Shown piece after piece: positions 1 through 5,644 of a stretch of DNA of 6,320 bases. The number at the start of each line of letters is the position of its first letter. The first letter of the stretch is position 1. The notes under the pieces were generated by a model that saw only the letters and a program-made list of their open reading frames with translations, had not been told where the DNA came from and made no database searches. The translations under genes and the position numbers were made by a program. Source of the stretch: CAUZRD01 sp963582255 (GTDB taxonomy: Bacteria > Pseudomonadota > Alphaproteobacteria > Rhizobiales > TMED25); assembly GCA_963582255.1 (NCBI GenBank), contig CAUZRD010000128.1, positions 1 through 6,320 on the forward strand, given 5' to 3'.

Positions 1-175
1 CTGCAAGTGGTTCAAGAACAAATTCAGGTACCCGGCTGCCTTCAAGTGCAGAGGGAATGATAGCAGGATCACTCGATTTTAGTGATGTAAAAAAGCCAAA
101 CGCAAGAGCTGAGAACACAACAACCGGCACCAAAGTCCATAATAGCGGATTTGGGGGTGATTTTTCCTGGATCAT
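1..175 (-). CDS. ccmG: CcmG/DsbE thiol:disulfide interchange protein, N-terminal fragment
   Basis: This is the first 58 codons of a gene that runs off the left edge. It begins at ATG 175-173 with MIQEKSPPNPLLW, followed by one hydrophobic segment (about residues 11-31) that would be the inner-membrane anchor with the rest in the periplasm. After it comes DPAIIPSALEGSRVPEF (residues 36-52), which matches the stretch that opens the thioredoxin fold in CcmG proteins (a DP..IPSAL.G.PAP.F-like pattern). The CXXC active site that would prove the call lies outside the window. In this family the protein passes reducing equivalents to apocytochrome c haem-binding cysteines. The start lies 12 bases after the ccmD stop, so it is very likely co-transcribed with ccmABCD; only a weak purine stretch (TGGCG) precedes it. 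The family assignment is well supported by motif and context, although the catalytic part is not visible. Confidence 0.9.
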   Translation of the reverse strand, partial: MIQEKSPPNPLLWTLVPVVVFSALAFGFFTSLKSSDPAIIPSALEGSRVPEFVLEPLA

Positions 176-187
176 ATTAAATCGCCA

Positions 188-406
188 CTAACGCAAACCA
201 GGTCCATCATCAGGCCTGTCCATACCACTAACATCTGTGTGCACCGTACCGCGGCGCGGCACACCTTGGACTTTAAGTCGACACAAAATCGACTCCTGGC
301 AACGCATATCTAACCAGATATGAACTGTAAGTGCTGCGATAACGATGGCTGCGATAGCATAGCCCGATATCACATAAGCGTTATAACCAGTGAAAAACTC
401 CATCAT
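188..406 (-). CDS. ccmD: CcmD, small heme exporter subunit
   Basis: A 72-residue protein with a short N-terminus (MMEFFTGYNAYVISGYA), one membrane helix at about residues 10-31, and a basic, then polar, cytoplasmic tail. This is the layout of CcmD, a small poorly conserved protein that in characterised systems helps release haem-loaded CcmE from the CcmABC complex. Sequence conservation in this family is low, so the call leans on the aromatic N-terminal pattern, the single helix, the size (E. coli CcmD is about 69 residues) and the position right after ccmC and before ccmG. The start codon at 406-404 overlaps the ccmC stop by four bases (ATGA), which suggests translational coupling. A second ATG follows immediately at 403-401, so the true product could be one residue shorter. 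The tail after residue 48 is rich in Pro, Gly, Arg and Asp and is probably disordered. Confidence 0.88.
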   Translation of the reverse strand: MMEFFTGYNAYVISGYAIAAIVIAALTVHIWLDMRCQESILCRLKVQGVPRRGTVHTDVSGMDRPDDGPGLR

Positions 407-1131
407 GCCCTCGCAACATACAACTGCATGTTGCGGATACGACGACGCAGAATTTCAGCCCGCATCGCCATAAATTCCAAAACGAAAAACAGCACGATAA
501 AGGCTAGCGTCATTGTTAGCAGCGGGTAAAGTATTGATGAATGAATGGCCGGCCCATCAAACCGCGAAACACTTGCCGGCTGATGTAGGGTATTCCACCA
601 ATCGACCGAAAACTTGATGATCGGAATATTGATAAAACCGACTAGTGCTAGAATTGCCGCAGCACGCCCGGCACGCACCGAATCTTCAATCGTTGACCAT
701 AGGGCGATATAGCCGAGATAGAGAAAAAACAGCACCAGCACCGACGTAAGCCGTGCATCCCATACCCACCAGGTACCCCACATCGGCTTGCCCCAGATAG
801 AACCCGTAGCCAGCGCTAGAAAAGTAAACGCAGCTCCAATCGGAGCTGCTGATTTTGCCGCCACATCAGCAAGAGAATGACGCCAGATAAGCGAAACCAC
901 GCTGGCTATTGCAATATAAGTATAGGTAAACAGAGCCATCCAGGCCGACGGAACATGGATAAACATGATCCGCACCATCTCACCTTGTTGATAGTCAGGC
1001 GGCGCAATAACCAGTCCCCAATATAAACCAGCCACCAGCAACATCACTGCAATAGAGGCGATCCACGGTAAAACTGCACCGGAAAACTTCATGAAACGAT
1101 GCGGATTTGAAAGTCCAAAGAGGTCAAACAT
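403..1131 (-). CDS. ccmC: CcmC, heme-handling membrane protein of cytochrome c maturation
   Basis: A 242-residue polytopic membrane protein of the usual CcmC length. It carries the tryptophan-rich haem-handling (WWD) motif WGTWWVWDARLT at residues 118-129, preceded by SIWGKPM. Two histidines, H59 (in FIHVPSAWM) and H183 (in LHQPASVSRFDG), sit where the axial haem ligands H60 and H184 lie in E. coli CcmC. About six membrane helices can be seen, near residues 20-40, 55-80, 94-112, 129-147, 157-173 and 199-223. In the family, CcmC binds haem at the periplasmic face and attaches it to CcmE. The chosen start (ATG 1131-1129, MFDLFGLSNPHRF) gives the typical N-terminus with a NP.RF element; no strong Shine-Dalgarno sequence precedes it. 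It lies 59 bases after ccmB and overlaps ccmD by four bases. Nothing appears truncated and all key residues are present. Confidence 0.97.
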   Translation of the reverse strand: MFDLFGLSNPHRFMKFSGAVLPWIASIAVMLLVAGLYWGLVIAPPDYQQGEMVRIMFIHVPSAWMALFTYTYIAIASVVSLIWRHSLADVAAKSAAPIGAAFTFLALATGSIWGKPMWGTWWVWDARLTSVLVLFFLYLGYIALWSTIEDSVRAGRAAAILALVGFINIPIIKFSVDWWNTLHQPASVSRFDGPAIHSSILYPLLTMTLAFIVLFFVLEFMAMRAEILRRRIRNMQLYVARA

Positions 1132-1190
1132 GGTGATTGTCTAGTCTACGTTTCTGAGCGGCTCTACCATGAAAATCATACTTTACCATA

Positions 1191-1862
1191 TCACAAAAGA
1201 CTGGCCCGTATCGCGGCTGCGGCCGCTACAGGCGCAAGAACGATGGTTGCAAGTGTTAATGCACATAAAATCATGAAAGACGGGCCGAATGGCGACAAAC
1301 CAATTGTTGCTTCAGAGACAGCAGAAATACCGAAAATCAATATTGGCACAAACAGTGGCAATACTAAAATAGACATCAACAAACCACCCCGACGCACACT
1401 AATCGTTAGACCGGCACCGATGGCACCTATCAAGCTAAGACCTGGGGTGCCAACTAGCATGGTGATTAATAGCGGCGCAAACACATCCACCGGAAGATTG
1501 AGCATGAAGCCAAGACCCGGAGCTACTATCACCAACACCAATCCTGTCGTTAGCCAGTGAGCCAAAGCCTTGGCTAAAACCACCAGTTCTAACGGAATCG
1601 GGCCATTCATCAGGATGTCGAGTGTTCCGTCTTCAAAATCAGCATGGAATAGGCGGTCAAAGCTAAGCAATGAAGCAAGCAGCAACGCCACCCATAATAT
1701 TCCCGGTGCAATACGCTCCAAAAGAGCAAGATCAGGCCCAATGCCAAGGGGTAGCAAAACGATGATCATCAAGAAGAAGGCTACCCCAAGACCAACTCCA
1801 CCACCCTGACGAAACGCCAGTTTCACATCACGGCACAAAATCGCCCAAAACACTAATTTCAT
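1191..1862 (-). CDS. ccmB: CcmB, membrane subunit of the CcmAB heme-release ABC complex
   Basis: A 223-residue, strongly hydrophobic protein of normal CcmB length. About six membrane helices are visible, near residues 22-42, 53-68, 98-122, 130-152, 160-180 and 195-218. A short polar stretch between the second and third helices (FHADFEDGTLDILMNGPIPLELVV, written in two parts: FHADFEDGTLD at 72-82 and ILMNGPIPLELVV after it) corresponds to the conserved acidic and Gly-Pro region of CcmB. In the family it is the permease-like partner of the ATPase CcmA; the complex uses ATP to free haem-loaded CcmE from CcmC and CcmD. The start ATG (1862-1860) overlaps the ccmA stop by four bases (ATGA), so translation of the two subunits is probably coupled. 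The basic N-terminus (MKLVFWAILCRDVKLAFRQ) would be cytoplasmic. The gene is intact. Confidence 0.95.
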   Translation of the reverse strand: MKLVFWAILCRDVKLAFRQGGGVGLGVAFFLMIIVLLPLGIGPDLALLERIAPGILWVALLLASLLSFDRLFHADFEDGTLDILMNGPIPLELVVLAKALAHWLTTGLVLVIVAPGLGFMLNLPVDVFAPLLITMLVGTPGLSLIGAIGAGLTISVRRGGLLMSILVLPLFVPILIFGISAVSEATIGLSPFGPSFMILCALTLATIVLAPVAAAAAIRASLL

Positions 1863-2476
1863 GGGTGAAATTCGTTCATGTCGAGTAGAGTGAACTGAGA
1901 AAACGATATAGGCATGTGAGTTGCGGCCACGATGAGCCCCCCGCGCTCAAGATGGCTCTGCGCCAAAACTTCAAGCTCAACCCTAGAGGCTAAATCAAGG
2001 GAGACGGTCGGCTCATCAAGAAGCCATAGTGGCCGGGGTGCTACCGACAACCGGGCAATGCTAAGGCGCCTCTTTTGTCCAGCCGACAAAAGTCCGGCCG
2101 GCAGAGCACGCAGATGATCCAGCCGTACCTGCCGCAACACATCCAACACGCCAGCCCGACTCGCCTCTGCCCCAGCCAGAAACGAGCCGTAGAAAAAAAT
2201 ATTTTCTTCAACGCTCAGTGCTGACTTAAGGGCATCGAGATGCCCAATATAGTGGCACTGTTCACCAATCGATAGCTCGCCATATCCTCCATTGAGCTCA
2301 ACTTCACCAGAGGAAGGCTTTAACAGACCAGCGATGATTCGCAAAAGAGTCGATTTTCCAGTGCCATTCTCGCCATTCACAATCAACGCCTCACCTGCGC
2401 AAACATTAAATGAAACGTCGCTAAAAATAGCCTGCTCACCACGAATAGCGGCAAGCTTTGTTGCACGGAGATGCAT
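1859..2476 (-). CDS. ccmA: CcmA, ATPase subunit of the heme-release ABC complex
   Basis: A small ABC ATPase of about 205 residues. Counting from the in-frame GTG at 2500, the Walker A loop is GENGTGKST at 43-51, the signature is LSAGQKRRLSIAR at 138-150, Walker B with the catalytic Glu is LWLLDEP at 158-164 (E163), and the switch His is H195 in AATH. The usual Q-loop position reads YIGHLDALK, as expected for CcmA rather than for a drug exporter. With CcmB it couples ATP hydrolysis to release of haem-loaded CcmE. Three starts are possible: GTG 2500, ATG 2497 and ATG 2476. I chose 2476 because the protein then begins MHLRATKLAAIRGE, like other CcmA proteins, and a purine-rich AGAG ends nine bases before it; the earlier starts lack a visible Shine-Dalgarno. 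It is first in the ccm operon and overlaps ccmB by four bases. Confidence 0.95.
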   Translation of the reverse strand: MHLRATKLAAIRGEQAIFSDVSFNVCAGEALIVNGENGTGKSTLLRIIAGLLKPSSGEVELNGGYGELSIGEQCHYIGHLDALKSALSVEENIFFYGSFLAGAEASRAGVLDVLRQVRLDHLRALPAGLLSAGQKRRLSIARLSVAPRPLWLLDEPTVSLDLASRVELEVLAQSHLERGGLIVAATHMPISFSQFTLLDMNEFHP

Positions 2477-2513
2477 CTCATCAAACTCTATTTCCATCAC
2501 ATTAAATAGGCCA

Positions 2514-2543
2514 TTGGCACCAGTTCATGTAAATGAGTATAAA
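2514..2543 (+). promoter_or_regulatory. Putative sigma70-like promoter of acnA
   Basis: TTGGCA (2514-2519) and TATAAA (2538-2543) each match the sigma70 consensus at five of six bases, with an 18-base spacer. Transcription would begin near 2550 and give a leader of about 130 bases before the acnA ATG. This is inferred from sequence alone; spacing of 18 is slightly long and no start site has been measured. Confidence 0.5.
2536..2541 (-). promoter_or_regulatory. Possible -10 box for the ccmA operon
   Basis: On the minus strand these bases read TATACT, five of six matches to the sigma70 -10 consensus. Transcription would begin near 2529 and give a leader of about 50 bases to the ATG at 2476. 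No good -35 hexamer lies 15-18 bases upstream (it reads CGCGTT at 17), so the promoter would be weak or need an activator. A TATTTAAT stretch at 2509-2502 is a rival -10. The box overlaps the acnA -10 box on the other strand. Confidence 0.3.
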
Positions 2544-2590
2544 TCAGAAACAATACAAAACGCGCCATCACGGATAAGGTTTTTACACGT

Positions 2591-2659
2591 CGAACCAATG
2601 AACCCGACCATCTGCCCCAAAGCAGAAAACTCAGCGGCGAACAACTTGGTTCGTACCGC
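2591..2659 (+). promoter_or_regulatory. Structured acnA leader with mutually exclusive hairpins
   Basis: Three perfect or near-perfect pairings can be drawn in the RNA upstream of acnA. Bases 2591-2598 (CGAACCAA) pair fully with 2646-2653 (TTGGTTCG). Between them 2611-2615 (TCTGC) pairs with 2622-2626 (GCAGA) around a six-base loop. Alternatively 2634-2642 (GCGGCGAAC) pairs with 2649-2653 plus 2656-2659 around a six-base loop with a two-base bulge (2654-2655), giving a nine-pair hairpin. The first and third use the same bases 2649-2653, so they cannot coexist. The third ends six bases before the acnA Shine-Dalgarno AGAGG (2666-2670). The layout resembles a translational control leader, but no ligand, known riboswitch family or sequestered ribosome site is evident, so function is inference. 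Confidence 0.35.
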
Positions 2660-2680
2660 AAGAAAAGAGGACACGATTTC

Positions 2681-5386
2681 ATGGCAGCTCCAAATTCGCT
2701 CGATTCATTTTCCTGCTTTAGCGAGCTCAATGTCGAGGGCAACACCTACCACTATTTTTCTTTAAGAAAAGCAGAAGAAAATGGCCTTGCCGGCATCTCA
2801 AATCTACCGGTTTCGCTGAAGGTCCTTCTTGAAAACCTACTGCGTCACGAAGATGGCCGTTCAGTTACCTCTGACCATATCCGTTCTATGGCCGACTGGC
2901 TAATCTCCCGCTCTAGCAAGACCGAGATTGCCTATCGCCCCGCACGCGTGCTGATGCAAGATCTCACCGGAGTTCCGGCAGTGGTTGACCTCGCAGCGAT
3001 GCGCGATGCTATGAGCATTCTTGGCGGCAATCCGGAAAAAGTAAACCCGTTGGTGCCCGTTGATCTAGTAATTGATCATTCTGTCATGGTTGACTTTTTC
3101 GGCACCAATCGATCATTCGGTAAAAATGTTGAACTTGAATACGAGCGCAACGCTGAGCGTTATGAGTTCTTACGCTGGGGTCAACAGGCCTTCAACAACT
3201 TCCGAGTTGTGCCGCCCGACACCGGTATCTGCCACCAGATTAATCTAGAATATCTCGCTCAAACCGTCTGGACTAGAGAGCAAGACGGCATAACATTAGC
3301 TTATCCAGACACTTTGGTTGGCACCGACAGCCATACCACCATGATCAATGGTCTAGCGGTTCTCGGATGGGGAGTAGGCGGCATCGAGGCGGAGGCTGCA
3401 ATGCTTGGTCAACCCGTCTCTATGATAATCCCCGACGTCATCGGCTTTCAAATGACTGGCCAATTACCGGAAGGAACGACAGCAACGGATCTTGTTCTCA
3501 CCGTCACTCAAATGCTGCGTGCGCGCGGCGTCGTTGGAAAATTCGTTGAGTTTTATGGCGAAGGGCTGAATCATCTATCACTTGAAGATCAGGCTACCAT
3601 TGCCAACATGGCGCCAGAATATGGCGCAACTTGTGGATTTTTTCCTGTCGATGCCGATACCATTTCCTATCTGACCGCCACCGGACGCGACATCAATCGC
3701 ATAGCTCTAGTCGAAGCCTACGCTAAGGAGCAGGGTATGTGGCGCGGGGAAGGACAGGATCCCTCATATACCGATACCCTGGAGCTTAATTTATCTGACA
3801 TTGTCCCATCACTTGCCGGACCAAAACGCCCACAGGATCGGGTGGAACTCACGAATGCCGCATCGGCATTCAAAACAGCTATTGACGAAATCAGGGGGCC
3901 TGGGGGTGACAAATCGGCAAGTGGTGAATTCAAAAAGATGGCTGTGGTCGGCGAAGACTACGAACTCAGCGACGGGGATGTGGTCATCGCTGCAATCACA
4001 TCATGCACTAATACATCCAACCCCTCGGTTCTGATCGCTGCCGGCTTGCTTGCCCGCAATGCCATAGCCAAAGGTCTGACCAGCAAGCCATGGGTTAAAA
4101 CCTCTCTCGCGCCAGGAAGCCAAGTGGTCACAGACTATCTTGCCAAGGCCGGGCTGCAAGATGCTCTGGATGCTCTGGGATTTGATCTAGTGGGTTATGG
4201 CTGCACTACCTGTATTGGTAATTCTGGCCCATTGCATGAGCCAATTTCAGATGCCATTCAGTCGGGAGATCTAGTTGCCTGCGCGGTACTCTCCGGCAAC
4301 CGTAACTTTGAGGGTCGGGTCAACGCGGATGTGCGCGCCAACTATCTCGCATCACCTCCTTTGGTGGTCGCCTATGCCATCGCTGGTTCAATGAACATCG
4401 ATGTGACAAAAGAACCGCTTGGTATCGGAAACGACGGCAATCCAGTTTATCTGAAGGATATTTGGCCATCTTCAACCGAAATTTCTGACCTCATCCGCAC
4501 ATCCGTCACACCCGACATGTTCGCCACCAGATATGGTGATGTCTTTACTGGCGACAAGCGCTGGCAGTCGGTGCCAACCACTCCGGGAGATACCTTTGGC
4601 TGGGCCTACACATCAACCTATGTACAAAATCCACCTTATTTCGAAGGGATCAAGCCAGAGCCCGATCCAATTACCAATATCGTCGATGCCCGTGTGATAG
4701 GGTTATTTTCCGATTCTATCACCACCGATCACATATCTCCGGCTGGTTCAATAAAACTAGACGGGCCAGCCGGCACCTATTTGACCGAGCATCAGGTCCG
4801 GCCAAATGATTTCAACTCCTATGGAGCAAGGCGCGGTAACCATCAGGTGATGGTGCGCGGCACATTTGGCAACATTCGCATCCGCAATCAGATGCTACAG
4901 GGCGTCGAAGGCGGCATGACCATGCACCACCCCAGCGGGGATGTATTGTCGATTTACGATGCATCACTTCGATACAAATCCGAAGAGGTGCCGCTCGTCG
5001 TCTTTGCCGGCAAGGAATATGGCACCGGCTCATCGCGCGATTGGGCAGCAAAGGGCACCCTACTTCTGGGTGTGCGTGCAGTTATCTCCCAATCATTTGA
5101 GCGCATTCATCGCTCAAATTTAGTGGGCATGGGTGTGCTTCCACTGGTCTTCGAAGACGGAGTATCCTGGAAATCGCTTGAACTAGACGGAAGCGAACAG
5201 GTCTCAATCAATGGACTGGCAGAAATTAAGCCCCGCCAGAAGCTTGAGGCAGAAATCAAGTTCTCCGACGGGCGTACTGTGAGCGTACCATTGATTTGCC
5301 GTATTGATACTGACGATGAGTTCGACTATTTCCGTCATGGGGGCATTTTACACTATGTACTGCGTAACCTAGCCAAAGCAGCTTAG
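2681..5386 (+). CDS. acnA: Aconitate hydratase AcnA (IRP1-like aconitase)
   Basis: A complete 901-residue enzyme (E. coli AcnA is about 891) that interconverts citrate and isocitrate through cis-aconitate in the TCA cycle, in the cytoplasm. The three cysteines that hold the [4Fe-4S] cluster are visible: C442 in SCTNTSNPS, and C508 and C511 in GYGCTTCIGNSGP. Substrate-site motifs include DHSVMVD at about 132-138, GTDSHTT at 214-220, and GTGSSRDWAAKGT at 781-793, whose SSR holds the catalytic serine region. The C-terminal swivel domain opens with FSDSITTDHISPAGSI at about 676-691. The length and the motif variants place it with the AcnA/IRP1 group rather than AcnB. The ATG is preceded by a good Shine-Dalgarno (AGAGG, 2666-2670) ten bases away. 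It is transcribed divergently from ccmA and has its own leader. Members of this family can bind RNA when the iron cluster is lost, so iron-linked autoregulation is possible but not shown. Confidence 0.98.
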   Translation: MAAPNSLDSFSCFSELNVEGNTYHYFSLRKAEENGLAGISNLPVSLKVLLENLLRHEDGRSVTSDHIRSMADWLISRSSKTEIAYRPARVLMQDLTGVPAVVDLAAMRDAMSILGGNPEKVNPLVPVDLVIDHSVMVDFFGTNRSFGKNVELEYERNAERYEFLRWGQQAFNNFRVVPPDTGICHQINLEYLAQTVWTREQDGITLAYPDTLVGTDSHTTMINGLAVLGWGVGGIEAEAAMLGQPVSMIIPDVIGFQMTGQLPEGTTATDLVLTVTQMLRARGVVGKFVEFYGEGLNHLSLEDQATIANMAPEYGATCGFFPVDADTISYLTATGRDINRIALVEAYAKEQGMWRGEGQDPSYTDTLELNLSDIVPSLAGPKRPQDRVELTNAASAFKTAIDEIRGPGGDKSASGEFKKMAVVGEDYELSDGDVVIAAITSCTNTSNPSVLIAAGLLARNAIAKGLTSKPWVKTSLAPGSQVVTDYLAKAGLQDALDALGFDLVGYGCTTCIGNSGPLHEPISDAIQSGDLVACAVLSGNRNFEGRVNADVRANYLASPPLVVAYAIAGSMNIDVTKEPLGIGNDGNPVYLKDIWPSSTEISDLIRTSVTPDMFATRYGDVFTGDKRWQSVPTTPGDTFGWAYTSTYVQNPPYFEGIKPEPDPITNIVDARVIGLFSDSITTDHISPAGSIKLDGPAGTYLTEHQVRPNDFNSYGARRGNHQVMVRGTFGNIRIRNQMLQGVEGGMTMHHPSGDVLSIYDASLRYKSEEVPLVVFAGKEYGTGSSRDWAAKGTLLLGVRAVISQSFERIHRSNLVGMGVLPLVFEDGVSWKSLELDGSEQVSINGLAEIKPRQKLEAEIKFSDGRTVSVPLICRIDTDDEFDYFRHGGILHYVLRNLAKAA

Positions 5387-5395
5387 AACCACGAT

Positions 5396-5434
5396 GGCCG
5401 GGCGATGTACACAGATAACTGCCTTGCCCGTGCC
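5396..5434 (+). terminator. Possible 3' hairpin after acnA
   Basis: Nine bases after the acnA stop, 5396-5398 pairs with 5432-5434 and 5399-5405 pairs with 5424-5430, including one G-U pair. This makes a ten-pair stem with a single bulged T (5431) and an 18-base loop; eight pairs are G-C. No T-tract follows on either strand, so it is not a standard intrinsic terminator. It could protect the 3' end of the acnA message or help Rho-dependent ending. Confidence 0.3.
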
Positions 5435-5521
5435 ACCAATCATAATGTGATGCTTGGTATGATACAATTCTGCATATGACACTGACAAACCATGAGCTTT
5501 AAACTGCCAAGTGTAAGTCTA

Positions 5522-5547
5522 CGCATGGCGAAAGTGACTGGCATGCG
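5522..5547 (+). terminator. Weak hairpin in the acnA-htpG convergent gap
   Basis: CGCATG (5522-5527) pairs with CATGCG (5542-5547) around a 14-base loop, and is followed by TCTTTATT (5549-5556), a poor T-rich tail on the plus strand. As an intrinsic terminator for acnA it would be distant (135 bases past the stop) and weak. It is reported because no better terminator is visible in the gap. Confidence 0.2.
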
Positions 5548-5623
5548 GTCTTTATTCAAGCCAGAAACACCTACCCCATCTTAGAAGTTTTCTATGTAGA
5601 TATACGCTAGCCCAGCATGCCAG
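5538..5623. repeat. 9-base inverted repeat in the convergent non-coding gap
   Basis: CTGGCATGC at 5538-5546 and its exact complement GCATGCCAG at 5615-5623 are separated by 68 bases. They lie between the converging ends of acnA and htpG (5387-5644, 258 bases), a stretch where I see no convincing gene. The left arm overlaps one arm of the smaller hairpin at 5522-5547, so only one of the two could form at a time. A repeat this long can arise by chance in a region of this size. Confidence 0.45.
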
Positions 5624-5644
5624 AATTAAGGCACCGGACCTTAT

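Noticed and set aside
1243..1560. A 105-codon plus-strand frame inside ccmB
   Set aside because: It lies wholly antisense to a well-supported gene and has the low-complexity polar composition expected of the complement of membrane-protein codons.
2534..2546. TGA-N7-TCA near the acnA -10 box as an Fnr/Anr site or a RirA-type iron box
   Set aside because: The spacing is wrong for both: an Fnr site has TGA-N6-TCA within TTGAT-N4-ATCAA, and the iron box is usually given as TGA-N9-TCA. It is kept only as weak symmetry.
2591..2659. An iron-responsive element (CAGUGN loop with bulged C) in the acnA leader
   Set aside because: The hairpin loops read CCCAAA and AACTTG, and no bulged C sits five pairs below either loop, so the eukaryotic-type element is not present.
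2497..2745. An 82-codon minus-strand frame between and over the ccmA and acnA starts
   Set aside because: It covers the acnA start on the opposite strand and the divergent control region, has no visible ribosome site, and its translation looks like no protein I know. It is best read as a chance frame.
5492..5584. A 30-residue plus-strand frame in the gap after acnA (MSFKLPSVSLRMAK...)
   Set aside because: No Shine-Dalgarno precedes it, it resembles no known small protein, and frames this short are expected by chance in 258 bases.
5626..5643. AAGG...CCTT around 5628-5642 as an intrinsic terminator for htpG
   Set aside because: Only four pairs can form, with a seven-base loop and no T-run downstream on the minus strand, which is too weak to call.
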